Source of the DNA: Neoarius graeffei
Lineage: Eukaryota; Chordata; Actinopteri; Siluriformes; Ariidae
Length of the DNA: 64,000 nucleotides
Direction: 5' to 3'
Assembly: GCF_027579695.1 (NCBI RefSeq)
Contig: NC_083579.1
Coordinates: 67,466,871 to 67,530,870, forward strand
Both the position numbers and the translations under genes were made by a program. This document shows, in pieces, positions 43,499 through 54,769 of this stretch. The notes under the pieces were generated by a model that was not told where the DNA came from, made no database searches, and saw nothing but the letters and a program-made list of their open reading frames with translations. Positions within the stretch are counted from its first letter, which is position 1. Every line of letters starts with the position of its first letter.

Positions 43499-44340
43499 GG
43501 AAAAGTGCAGAGACTCAGAGTGGTGCTTTTCCACACTTACTGTTTACAGGTTAGCTTCCATACAGCTAGCTAGAAGCACTTAGCTCTAAACTCTTGGACA
43601 TTTTAAGGTTGAACGAGTAAAGCACTCCAACCCGTATGCTTGGAGTGTTTGAGCCTTTGTGGAACCCACGCATACATGTCCCAATCAGATTGGGCAACGT
43701 GCTGACAGTTACAAGTTTGTAGTACCTTTTTTTTTTTTTTTTTTCCCCCCCCGTTTGTGGTCATTCTGTGCCTAATGGTTTTACCTTAATCCAACGAGGC
43801 AGTTTGTAACAGATAGCAAAAACAAAATGCACTTCCTCAAGGTATCATGTAAGATCTGTGTTTTCGGCAATGCAACTGGATGATTTGTGCTATGTTCAAG
43901 TCATGATATGCCCTCATGAAATTGCTTTTACTGTTCTTTCTTTCTTTCTTTCTTTCCTCCTTCCTTTCTTTCTTTCTTTCAAGACGCAGGCGTCATGTAT
44001 GCACATATACAGTATATGGACTGTTTACATCTTGTTCTTATAGTTACCGACAATTTATATATATATATAAATATATTATTTTTTTTCTGATTTTTATACT
44101 TCATGTACATTACATTATATGGACTGTTATCACTAGATGTGATACATTTTATATTACCGCTATATAACAGATAGTTATATAACCCCTTTTTTTCTGTGAC
44201 TTACTTATTATGTTTAATGGCTGTGAAGAAATGCAAACAATATACACTATGTATTTGGGAAGTATATTCTACAGTCCTTTAATTATTAAATCAGTTCTTC
44301 TTCAACTGTTTTAATACCTTCTGTGCATTTTAAATTGTTC
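43499..44340 (+). other. jdp2 3' untranslated region and flank
   Basis: T-run at 43728-43744, a TTTC/TTCC microsatellite at 43937-43980, an (AT)n patch near 44056. No other gene seen. The exact polyadenylation site is not evident. Confidence 0.5.
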
Positions 44341-44346
44341 AATCAT

Positions 44347-44354
44347 GCCCCCCC

Positions 44355-44385
<31 letters not shown>

Positions 44386-44386
44386 A
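44347..44386. repeat. C-run followed by A-run
   Basis: About 28 C then about 11 A; may be unreliable in length. Confidence 0.9.
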
Positions 44387-44399
44387 CAATCGTATTCTG

Positions 44400-45830
44400 A
44401 TATTTTTATCGATAAACCAAAAAGCTATACCAGGCAATGGCTACTTGTACCCTTCACAAGAAACATTGAGTTCATAAGTTAGCTAATCCAGAATTTTGCT
44501 ACCTGAATTCTGTCTGGGCAGCGTACAGTAAATATGATCACATAACACCTACTCTTAAAGGAACAGTCCACCGTACTTCCATAATGAAATATGCTCTTAT
44601 CTGAATTGAGACGAGCTGCTCCGTACCTCTCCGAGCTTTGCGCGACCTCCCAGTCAGTCAGACGCAGTCAGACGCGCTGTCACACCTGTTAGCAATGTAG
44701 CTAGGCTCAGCATGGCCAATGGTATTTTTTGGGGCTGTAGTTAGATGCGACCAAACTCTTCCGCGTTTTTCCTGTTTACATAGGTTTATATGACCAGTGA
44801 TATGAAACAAGTTCAGTTACACAAATTGAAACGTAGCGATTTTCTATGCTACGGAAAGTCCGCACTATAATGACAGGCGTACTAACACCTTCTGCGTGCT
44901 TCGGCAGCGCATTGATATCTGAGCTCCGTATCAATGCGCTGCCGAAGCGCGCAGAAGGTGTTAGTACGCCTGTCATTATAGTGCGGACTTTCCGTAGCAT
45001 AGAAAATCGCTACGTTTCAATTTGTGTAACTGAACTTGTTTCATATCACTGGTCATATAAACCTATGTAAACAGGAAAAACGCGGAAGAGTTTGGTCGCA
45101 TCTAACTACAGCCCCAAAAAATACCATTGGCCATACTGAGCCTAGCTACATTGCTAACAGGAGTGACAGCGCGTCTGACTGCGTCTGACTGACTGGGAGG
45201 TCGCGCAAAGCTCGGATAGGTACGGAGCAGCCCGTCTCAATTCAGATAAGAGCATATTTAATTATGGAAGTACGGTGGACTGTTCCTTTAAGGAACTGAA
45301 GCTTTTGCCTGTGTCTGATTTGTTCACCATAAGAGATGCCATACTTGTGTATAAATGCATGAATAATCTTGCCACTAATTATCTTACTAGATTGTTCAGG
45401 AAACACTCCAGTATACATCAACATAATGCTAGGAACAGGAACAATCTGAATGTCCCCAAGTGTCGTCCTGCCAAGGCACAGAACTCTTTTCTTTATCGAA
45501 GGGTCTCTGGCTCGATCTCACTCCCAGAAGCAATTTCCAAGTCTCCTATATCCGTATCCATTTTTAAATGTAACTTAAAGTTGCATTATTTTGAGAGGTG
45601 GTTGTACACCTTGTTCTGTTCAGTTTGATAACATTTGTAAATATTACTCTTATTAGGTTTTGATAATTCCTTTCTATACATTTCCTTAGAATATTTTCAT
45701 TTATTTTATATTATTTGTAATTACAATTATTTGTTTTTACAGCACTTGTAAATTGGGTATGAAGACCCCATTTTGGGAACCTAATAAAGAGTATTGCATT
45801 GTCTTGTATTGTATTGTAAGTAGCTATGGA
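44400..45830 (+). mobile_element. LINE 3' fragment (CR1/jockey-like), interrupted by a foldback
   Basis: The coding sequence DHITPTL (44537-44557 region) continues after the insertion as KELKLLPVSDLFTIRDAILV, YKCMNNLATNYLTRLF, ending NLKLHYFERWL. The shape (HITPxLKELxWLPV) is the reverse-transcriptase C-terminal region of CR1/jockey-type LINEs. The 3' end is a TATTG/TTGTA repeat near 45800-45828. Confidence 0.75.
44559..45287. mobile_element. 729-bp near-perfect palindrome, TTAA foldback MITE
   Basis: TTAA at 44555-44558 and 45288-45291. Ends AGGAACAGTCCACCGTACTT and complement. Two arms of about 360 bp are almost identical in inverted orientation, centred near 44923 at GAGCTC, with practically no loop. 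Twin open frames (minus from 45000, plus from 44846) are the same sequence read from each arm. The AGG-ending tips and TTAA suggest a Kolobok/piggyBac-type origin. Confidence 0.92.
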
Positions 45831-45896
45831 GAGTTCAGCTTTGACTTAGAAGCATCAGCTGAAGAATATTACTAATTTTCCATTAACTTGAATGCA

Positions 45897-46257
45897 ATGG
45901 GCAGCACGGTGGTGTAGTGGTTAGCACTGTCGCCTCACAGTAAGAAGGTCCTGGGTTCGAGCCCAGTGGCCAGCGAAGGCTTTTCTGTGTGGAGTTTGCA
46001 TGTTCTCCCGGTGTCTGTGTGGGTTTCCTCCAGGTGCTCTGGTTTCCCCCACAGTCCAAAGACATGCAGGTTAGGTTAATTGGTGGCTCTAAATTGATCA
46101 TAGGTGCGAATGGTGGTTTGTCTTTGTGTGTCAGCCCTGCGATGACCTGGTGACTTGTCCAGGGTGTACCCTGCCTCTCACCCATAGTCAGCTGGGATAG
46201 GCTCCAGCTTGCCCGCGACCCTGTAGAACAGGATAAGCGGCTACAGATAATTGATGG
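45897..46257 (+). mobile_element. SINE, full length, GGAT-type tail
   Basis: TTGAATGCAAT / TTGAATGTAAT flank it as a slightly diverged duplication. Tail ACAGATAATTGATGG. Confidence 0.9.
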
Positions 46258-46673
46258 ATTGAATGTAATTTAATTTTTAAAAAATTAATTATTCTTAGAA
46301 AAAGGTGTACTGCATGTGCACAGCAGAGTTACTGATGCATTTGCACAAATCATAAATGGATGAAGACTGCACAATTGACTGTGTGGCAAAGGTGCTTATA
46401 TTTATGACTGTGTTTATCAAGCACATACAGTATGTGTCGTGACACTGCTGCGGTTCTAACAGTACCGTGATCATTGACCTTTTAAAAAATCTTAAATTTT
46501 AAGAACATGAAGTGGACCCGTTATGCGAACCTTGGTGCACTATAAAAACCGTTACTATAGCAACAAAATAAGAGATGGTATAGAAACAGAAAGGATGCAA
46601 AACTGAACTCAAGGCTGAACTGAGGAATGTGGGAGATGCAAGGATCCAGCTGCAAATAACTGTTTATTAGGGA
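46258..46673. other. no gene recognised
   Basis: CTATAAAAACC at 46540 followed by GTTACTATAGCAAC at 46551 is a TATA-like plus RFX X-box-like pair with no recognised exon after it. Confidence 0.35.
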
Positions 46674-46677
46674 TTAA

Positions 46678-47368
46678 AGTGCATATCCTGGACCAATTTT
46701 GTCTATGAAAGTATGTCCCTTTACACACTCATCCAGAAGGGTAATTTTGCACAAGGCCATCTGTCTACAGCAGAAAAAAATAAAATAACAAAACGTGTCT
46801 GGAAAAATCCCAAGGGAGTCTGGAGCCAGATTCGTGATGTCACCTGCGGAAGCGCCAGCAGGCTGCACGAGCTTGCACGGTTTCAGTGCACAGCCTGTGT
46901 AGACCAAGTTTAGCAGCTAGCGATTTTGCATTGAAATATGGAATTGTTACCTGAGCGCAATGTTTCTTCACCTTTGGATGAAGAATATAACGAGATGTCA
47001 GAATTGGGGCTTCATGTGTTTGGATTTGATGATGATTCAAGTAGTGAAGACGATGGAGACAACACCGAGGATGTAAATAATACGGTCGTTTTCTCATAAA
47101 CAAACCAGCGCTGACATAGGATTCAGACGGAGGGGTCCTGCACGTGATGTCACAAAAATCAACGTTTGCCCGGGAATCCAAATACCAAGTTTTTTCAGAG
47201 GCGGACCAATTCGCCTCAAATGGCTTGATTTCAACTGAATTTTTCTGGTATTGCGCAAGGTAAAAAAAAAAATGCACAAAATGCAAAATGTGACTTATAT
47301 TTGACCAAATTTAATATAAAATAGAATTACATTGATCTTGCTCCTGAATTTACCTGCAATTATGCACT
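46678..47368 (+). mobile_element. second Kolobok-like TTAA element with acidic exon
   Basis: TTAA at 46674-46677 and 47369-47372, with short inverted ends AGTGCATA. Inside, ATG at 46939 reads MELLPERNVSSPLDEEYNEM, then an acidic run (FDDDSSSEDDGDNTED) up to a GTAAAT donor-like site near 47070. The acidic N-terminal exon recalls that in the element at 30472. No transposase core. Confidence 0.6.
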
Positions 47369-47551
47369 TTAAGCTGGCATGAGTAACTCTGATGATGCAT
47401 GCTGCTTTGTACTTAACTTTAGCTCTTGTCTGTGTTCGGACCAGAGTAAGCCTGATGTACAAAATATCATGAACCTCCTTGACTGTCGCAGCAGTACAGT
47501 GTGTTCCAGAGCATGCAAAAGAAGTCGACATGCTCATCATACGTTATATTA

Positions 47552-47745
47552 CATCACAGGCCTTTAGCAGACACTGTTATCCAGAGCGACGTAGAACAAG
47601 CACACACACAACAGTTGGGGGTTGGGTGCCTTCCTCAAGGGCACGTCAGCCATGGAGTTTTCCTGCTGGTCCTGGGACTCGACCCAGCAACCCTTTGGGC
47701 CATGTCGCTAACCTTTAGGCAATGGCTGCCCGTGAACACTGCAGA
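47552..47745 (-). mobile_element. fragment of third SINE type
   Basis: Complement reads like 26925-27120: CCTTTAGCAGACACTGTTAT and CCAGAGCGAC at the 3' end, GGGTGCCTTCCTCAAGGGCA in the middle, and a diverged tRNA-like end. Confidence 0.7.
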
Positions 47746-48115
47746 CATGGAAATGAATGAATGAATGAACGCTGTACTTTTAAAACAAGTGTTTCTCAGG
47801 GTTCTTAACGCCTCAAGCTTTCTAAACAGGTTCTTCTTGCAATTTTGCCATACTGTAATATAAATAATTAATTTCAAAATAACTCTTGTCGGCGAATGCA
47901 AATTCACAAATGCATTTGTGGTCTTTGTGACTTATTCCTGCATTGACAATGAAAACAAGTCAGAAACTGCAACAACACTAAATATCGTCGGTCACCACAT
48001 GATTTTGTTCAAATAAAATGATTGACTGATGCTGATCAGTTTACTGCAAAATGTATTCATGCAGGAACAGAGCAGCTGTGACAAAGAACCAAAACTCATT
48101 CTGAAGTGATTAGGG
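47746..48115. other. no gene recognised
   Basis: Includes a short (AATG)n patch at 47752-47768; otherwise plain AT-rich DNA. Confidence 0.4.
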
Positions 48116-48123
48116 CTATCGAA

Positions 48124-48153
48124 CAGGGGCGCAGATAGGATTTTTGAACTGGG

Positions 48154-48205
<52 letters not shown>

Positions 48206-49601
48206 CCGTTCAAAAGTTTGGGGTCACTTTGAAATGTCCTTATTTTTGAACGAAAAGCACTGTTCTTTTCAATGAAGATCACTTTAAACTAATCAGAAAT
48301 CCACTCTATACATTGCTAATGTGGTAAATGACTATTCTAGCTGCAAATGTCTGGTTTTTGGTGCAATATCTCCATAGGTGTATAGAGGCCCATTTCCAGC
48401 AACTCTCACTCCAGTGTTCTAATGGTACAATGTGTTTGCTCATTGCCTCAGAAGGCTAATGGATGATTAGAAAACCCTTGTACAATCATGTTAGCACAGC
48501 TGAAAACAGTTGAGCTCTTTAGAGAAGCTATAAAACTGACCTTCCTTTGAGCAGATTGAGTTTCTGGAGCATCACATTTGTGGGGTCGATTAAATGCTCA
48601 AAATGGCCAGAAAAATGTCTTGACTATATTTTCTATTCATTTTACAACTTATGGTGGTAAATAAAAGTGTGACTTTTCATGGAAAACACAAAATTGTCTG
48701 GGTGACCCCAAACTTTTGAACGGTAGTGTGTATACATGTTATTTCACCTCCCTCACTGCCATCACCAGGAACTACCTGCAGGCCAGGACAATGATAACAT
48801 TTTAACATAGCCTATAGAAATCCAAAGTTTACACATTATCATCACGCACAGAAATTGCAAAACTGCAAAACTAGTTTTAAAACCGCTAAATTCCAACTGT
48901 TAAACATACCGAGAGGTTGGGCTACGTGTGTGTGTGTAAAGTGTAAACCAGTGCATCCTGACTTTCTAACTATGCCTGTGTGTTGCGTGAGCGGCAGTCA
49001 GTCAACAACTCTTCGCAAAGTTTCCTTATGAAACAATATGCTCGCTGAAATTATGGCAGGGAACGCCAGATTAAACATTAAAACTGCCTTCTGAGCACTG
49101 TATCTACAGACTACCACCGAAAGAAGGAGGCTACCAGAAAGGCATCTCTACTCCGTACGATTTTACTTTCACTACGACATTACTTTGAACAGACTATCAA
49201 AAAATTGCAAGGTGATATAAGGCACAGTTTACTTACAGTCATTTTTTTTTTAAACGATGCAATCGTTTTCTGCCTTTTGGCACCCTTCATCATGCCGTGT
49301 TGGGGTCCTGAACTAGGAGGAGCTGTCCCTGATATGCCTGTCAAACTTGTGGGTAACCATAGCAACCAAGCTCGAGCTCACAACCTGTGCAGTCTGCGCA
49401 GTTGCAACTATGTATGTACTGCTGTGCACCTCAATAAACCGAATGGTAATTAGTCTTTTGATTTTTCCATGAGGTTTGCCTTATGCAAAGAAAGACAGCA
49501 TAGACGTTTTTTCCTCCTTATAAGTGGGGGGGACCGAACAAGGTGAATTTAAATCTGGGTGGGACGAATCCCCCCCGTCCCCCCCTCTATCTGCGCCCGT
49601 G
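48124..49601. mobile_element. hAT-like element carrying a Tc1-type MITE
   Basis: The 8-bp duplication CTATCGAA (48116-48123 and 49602-49609) and inverted ends CAGGGGCGCAGATAG / CTATCTGCGCCCGTG identify a hAT-type element. An (AT)n(AC)n tract and MITE copy 2 lie near the left end. No transposase; 49353-49366 is an RFX X-box-like GTAACCATAGCAAC. Confidence 0.85.
48201..48729 (+). mobile_element. Tc1-type MITE, copy 2
   Basis: CACTACCGTTCAAAAGTTTG to its exact complement, about 529 bp. It begins in an (AC)n tract, so the TA flank is blurred. Confidence 0.93.
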
Positions 49602-49912
49602 CTATCGAAGCCTACTGGTTTCTAAAGAATCCTCCTCTGTCGTGGTCAAAAGTAAGAGCTATTCGTTACTCATTCTTAGAAGATCGTGTTTAAAATCCAG
49701 GAGCGCCACTGTTGCACCATCAGTTGTGTTCAATAAGGAATAAATCATGACCGGAAGTTCTGTTTATAAGAAAAAGATCAATGATCAGATGGTGTGATAT
49801 GACCCAACATGAAGAAAAGTATTGAAAGATATTGAAGTTGATTCTTGCCCTACAACTGCACATCCTGATGTTTTATTCCTCTTATACCACAGCAGTTTGC
49901 TCACAGTTACAT

Positions 49913-50285
49913 CTCATCTCATTATCTCTAGCCGCTTTATCCTTCTACAGGGTCGCAGGCAAGCTGGAGCCTATCCCAGCTGACTACGGGCGAAAGGCGG
50001 GGTACACCCTGGACAAGTCGCCAGGTCATCACAGGGCTGACACATAGACACAGACAACCATTCACACTCACATTCACACCTACGGTCAATTTAGAGTCAC
50101 CAGTTAACCTAACCTGCATGTCTTTGGACTGTGGGGGAAACCGGAGCACCCGGAGGAAACCCACGCGGACACGGGGAGAACATGCAAACTCCACACAGAA
50201 AGGCCCTCGCCGGCCCCGGGGCTCGAACCCAGGACCTTCTTGCTGTGAGGCGACAGCGCTAACCACTACACCACCGTGCCACCCC
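49913..50285 (-). mobile_element. SINE, full length
   Basis: 13-bp duplication CTCACAGTTACAT at 49900-49912 and 50286-50298. GATGA tail on the left. Confidence 0.95.
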
Positions 50286-50391
50286 CTCACAGTTACATTT
50301 TTTCATTAATTAAAGAACACCCGTTTTTCATGCATTGATGGTTATATTTATTGTTGTGTAACATCAGGAAAAGGGACAGTGGTCGTGCATG

Positions 50392-50640
50392 GGTACGGTG
50401 GTTCAGTGGTTAGCATTGTCACCTCACAGCAAGAGGATTCCAGGTTCGAACTTCATGGCCGATGGGGACCTTTCTGTGTGGAGTTTGCATGTTCTCCTCG
50501 TGTCTGGGTGCTCTGGTTTCCCCCAAAGACATGCGGTTAAGTTAACTGGCTAATTCAGAATTGCCCAAAGGTGTGTGTGTGAAAGGTTATTTGTCTAGCA
50601 AAGCTGCGACAGGCCAAACAAGCTGGCAGTAGATAAAGTG
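50392..50640 (+). mobile_element. old SINE with unusual tail
   Basis: Diverged tRNA-like head and first body block, then a different end (AAAGCTGCGACAGGCCAAAC). A similar word (GAAGCTGAGACAGACCTAGC) recurs at 50734, so the tail segment is partly duplicated. Confidence 0.65.
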
Positions 50641-51062
50641 TACCTTGTAAGATCCACTCTACAGGCGTCCGGGTGGGTGAGTAAGTAAATAAGGTCATCA
50701 CATAATTAAGCTGAGTAAAGTAAGTGTCCGGTGAAGCTGAGACAGACCTAGCAAGATGGTGGTAGATGAAGTGTGCACAAGATAAGAGGTTGTCAGTTGG
50801 CCAACAGGGCATTAGAAAAAGCAGCAACATAAGGAAAACTAGTTACTCTTGTCATTTACATGACTGGAACGTCAAACAGTTGTTCCTTCACCTTTTTATT
50901 CTCTCATAAGACAAAGAAAAAACACAGTTTGACTGTAACAATTGCTCACGCCTTGAACTCCTTCGACAAGTGTTTACTGTCCTCCAGAAGTTTTCACAAT
51001 ATCAACAGTTATACATTATTCCTTGTTAAATAACAATACATTTTTCAATCCATGTATGAAAC
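50641..51062. other. no gene recognised
   Basis: Apart from the duplicated SINE-tail word, nothing identifiable. Confidence 0.4.
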
Positions 51063-51063
51063 T

Positions 51064-51442
51064 GGGCGGCACGGTGGTGTAGTGGTTAGCGCTGTCGCCT
51101 CACAGCAAGAAGGTTCTGGGTTCGAGCCCAGCAGCCGGCGAGGGCCTTTCTGTGTGGAGTTTGCATGTTCTCCCCGTGTCCGCGTGGGTTTCCTCCGGGT
51201 GCTCCGGTTTCCCCCACAGTCCAAAGACATGCAGGTTAGGTTAACTGGTGACTCTAAATTGACCGTAGGTGTGAATGTGAGTGTGAATGGTTGTCTGTGT
51301 CTATGTGTCAGCCCTGTGATGACCTGGCGACTTGTCCAGGGTGTACCCCGCCTTTCGCCCGTAGTCAGCTGGGATAGGCTCCAGCTTGCCTGCGACCCTG
51401 TAGAACAGGATAAAGCGGCTAGAGATAATGAGATGAGATGAG
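51064..51442 (+). mobile_element. SINE, full length
   Basis: Intact head, boxes and GATGA tail; target duplication not clear. Confidence 0.93.
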
Positions 51443-52108
51443 ACTTCTAAATCATCGAGTCAGTACAAGAACATTTTAGAGTCCAAACGTTCATTTTCCA
51501 TTACATATGAGATGAGATGTATGAAACTTTATTTGATTTGGCAAATATAATTATCAGAACAAGCACATTTGTATAAACCTGTGATTTGCCATGCAGCTGG
51601 GACTATTGACAGAACTGCCGTTATAGAAAATAAAGCAAAACCTTCTGCACTTTTAAGGGACTTTTTTTTTTTTACTTTGCTTGAAATGACCCAACAAAAT
51701 GAATGCTGTGTGTTCTGCATTTGAAATTCACTCCTTAGGTTTCAGCTGGGTCATAAAAGTGTTCATATGATATGATATGTGATATCTTAGTACAAGTACT
51801 GTATATCTTATTTATTGGATCTCTGATGGCAAGCGAATGTTCCATTGAACCAGATTAACAGGGAAATGCACTCTGGCCTTTTGCATGTAACAAGTTATGT
51901 CAGGAAAGACCAAGGAACAAGCATGCACATTTTATATACATGTGATGACGTTTACAGACTTGTAAACTAAGAATAATAAGGAAAGATCAACATATGCTTC
52001 AGCTGCCACAGCACAGGTCCTGGTGTTAATAATTTGGTCCCATAGTAATAAGTCATATTTACTTTGTTTTTCCCATTGTTTGGACTTGTATACGGAATGC
52101 AAAAGAAT
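51443..52108. other. no gene recognised
   Basis: AT-rich single-copy-looking DNA. Confidence 0.4.
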
Positions 52109-52120
52109 TACTTGTGCCAT

Positions 52121-52492
52121 CTCATCTCATTATCTCTAGCCGCTTTATCCTGTCCTACAGGGTCGCAGGCAAGCTGGAGCCTATCCCAGCTGACTACGGG
52201 CGAAAGGCGGGGTACACCCTGGACAAGTCACCAGGTCATCACAGGGCCGACACATAGACACAGACAACCATTCATACTCACATTCACACCTACGGTCAAT
52301 TTAGAGTCGCCACTTAACCTAACCTGCATGTCTTTGGACTGTGGGGGAAACCGGAGCACCTGGAGGAAACCCACGCGGACACGGGGAGAACATGCAAACT
52401 CCACACAGAAAGGCCCTCGCCAGCCACGGGGCTCGAACCCAGACCTTCTTGCTGTGAGGCGACAGCGCTAACCACTACACCACCGTGCCGCC
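52121..52492 (-). mobile_element. SINE, full length
   Basis: 12-bp duplication TACTTGTGCCAT at 52109-52120 and 52493-52504. Confidence 0.95.
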
Positions 52493-52504
52493 TACTTGTG
52501 CCAT

Positions 52505-53135
52505 ATGTGTTCCAAATATTTCTTTGAGCTTCTTAGTGTTTGTAGTCTGGAATACATATTGATGGACAGGTCTACCAAGCTGACTGTATACAATGCTATA
52601 GTCCTACCATCGCTTCTTTATGGATCTGAAACATGGCCGACTTTAGTCCACCATCTACGCCACCTCAAAGTGTTCCACCAAAGATCCCTCAGGCAAATCT
52701 TAAATGTCAAGTGGTGGCATCGTGTGACCGATGTCGAGGTTCTACAACGTGCAAATCTCCATCTTGATTGAACCTATGCTACGCAGCAACAGGCTCCGCT
52801 GGCTTGGCCACGTGTCCAGGATGGATGACTCTAGAGTCCCCAAACAGCTACTCTTTGGCAAGCTCAAACATGGAAAGTGCTCTAGGGGTAGACCCTGTAA
52901 AAGATGGAAGGACTGCGCCAAAGAAGACCTTAACCTCTTTGTGATTGACAGCCAGTCCTGGTAGCAGCGCGCCCAGGATCGCCATGCTTGGAGAGGCCAT
53001 CTCCTCGCCGGAAGACAACTATGCGAAAAGAAACTTAAGGGCAGAGTAGAATCAAAAAGATGCAGAAGACATGAAAGGGCTGGACGGGTCCCTCATCGTC
53101 AGTGACTGACAGGGACCTTAAGTAAGTAGTAAGTA
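52505..53135 (+). mobile_element. LINE 3' fragment (RTE-like)
   Basis: 52560-52960 encodes KLTVYNAIVLPSLLYGSETW, LRQILNVKWWHRVTDVEVLQ and, one frameshift later, LRSNRLRWLGHVSRMDDSRV, RGRPCKRWKDCAKEDL. These are C-terminal reverse-transcriptase words. It ends in an AAGT-like repeat (TAAGTAAGTAGTAAGTAC). Confidence 0.8.
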
Positions 53136-53166
53136 CATATTGATAATGCCACATGTAGTATACATA

Positions 53167-53714
53167 CAGTACCAGTCAAAAGTTTGGACATAGCTTCTAA
53201 TTCAATGGTTTTTCTTTATTTTTATTCATTAAAAGACACTTCTTCGTGTCTTAAAGTAATGATGGATGTCGTTTCTTTTTACTTAGTTGAGCGGTTCTTG
53301 ACATAATATGGACTACTACAGTTGTGGAATAGGGATATTTACTGTATTTTTATTATTTACTATTTACTGTTTGATCTCAAGCACATTAAGAAGGCGAGAA
53401 GTTGCACTAATTAACTTTTGACGAGGCACCTGTTAACTGAAAAGCATTCCAGGTGACTATCTCGTGAAACTGTTTAAGATAATGCCAATGGTGCGTAAAC
53501 CGTCATCAAGGCTACTTTGAAGAATCTAAAATATGAAAAATATTTTCAGGTTGTTTTTTTCTTCACTTTTTTGTTTAGCACATAATTCAATATATGTTCC
53601 ATGTGTTATTTCAAAGTTTTGTTGTCTTCAGTATTGCTCTACAATGTAGAAAATAGTCAAAATGCAGAAAAACCTATGAATGAGTAGGTGTGTCCAAACT
53701 ATTGACTGGTACTG
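53167..53714. mobile_element. Tc1-type MITE (CAGTACCAGTCAAAAG family)
   Basis: TA-flanked, with inverted ends CAGTACCAGTCAAAAGTTTG and CAAACTATTGACTGGTACTG. 548 bp, no coding capacity. Confidence 0.9.
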
Positions 53715-53969
53715 TATATTGGCATACACTTAATGTGGAATTAGCACTACAGTGAGTCTTATAGCCTTCATTTGATTCCAACTTTTTCCTAACCTTTTGA
53801 GTTACCTTAAGGATGTTGCTGTTAAGCTCTTTCATCAAAGAGATCACTGCACATTATGTGTAATTTTTGCATGTTGAGAAAATTAGGCCTATTTGGTGTG
53901 CATTTGTGTTTTAATTGTGGTTTTGTGTAGCGCTGCAATGTTACATGTTCAAGAAAAAATTGTACTAAC

Positions 53970-54102
53970 CTGGGGTGGGTTTCCCAAAAGCATCGTAGCA
54001 CAAAGATCATCGTTAAATGGGAAAGCGAGCAGCACAATGAACACTCTCTCTCCTAGTTAAGATGCTCTTAGCGTTAAGAGGCTTTTGGGAAATCCACCCC
54101 TG
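53970..54102. mobile_element. small hAT-like MITE
   Basis: Inverted ends GGGTGGGTTTCCCAAAAGC and GCTTTTGGGAAATCCACCCC, 133 bp. Target duplication not clear. Confidence 0.75.
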
Positions 54103-54347
54103 TATGTTTACTTGTTATTGGGAAGGTACCCTCAAGGCTACGTCTTTCAAACCTATAAAATGTATCCTTCACTGGGAAATGTTGATATAAACATCCATCT
54201 TTATGATTTAAGGTACATAAATGCACAGGAATAAGTTTTTAGAATAAAGCTTTTAAGATCTACACTAAAGGTACAAAATTGACAAGGGAAGATACACCAA
54301 AGAAAAATAACATGTTTGCATTAAATAGGCAAAATTGTAGATGTTAT

Positions 54348-54704
54348 GGGGCGGCACAGTGGTGTAGTGGTTAGCACTGTCGCCTCACAGCAAGAAGGTC
54401 CTGGGTTCAAGCCCAGGGGCTGACGAGGGCCTTTCTGTGTGGAGTTTGCATGTTCTCCGCGTGGGTTTCCTCCGGGTGCGCTGGTTTCCCCCACAGGCAT
54501 GCAGGTTAGGCTAATTGGTGGCTCTAAATTGACCGTAGCTGTGAGTGTCAATGGTTGTCTGTGACTATGTGTCGGTCCTGCGATGACCTGGCAACTTGTC
54601 CAGGGTGTACCTCGCCTCTCGCCCATGGTCAGCTGGGATAGGCTCCAGCTTGCCTGCGGCCCTGTAGGACAGGATAAGCGGCTACAGATAATGGATGGAT
54701 GGAT
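54348..54704 (+). mobile_element. SINE, full length, GGAT tail
   Basis: 11-bp duplication GTAGATGTTAT at 54337-54347 and 54705-54715. Confidence 0.95.
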
Positions 54705-54769
54705 GTAGATGTTATTTTAGTCAGTACTACATTTTTTCCCTTTGGATGCAATCCTTCAGTAGGTAAAAA

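Noticed and set aside
44776-45070. Pair of related small genes on opposite strands
   Set aside because: They are the same sequence read from the two arms of one palindrome; no codon signal beyond that.
46840-47286. 148-residue minus-strand gene
   Set aside because: Low-complexity start and no motif; it overlaps a TTAA element and is probably chance.
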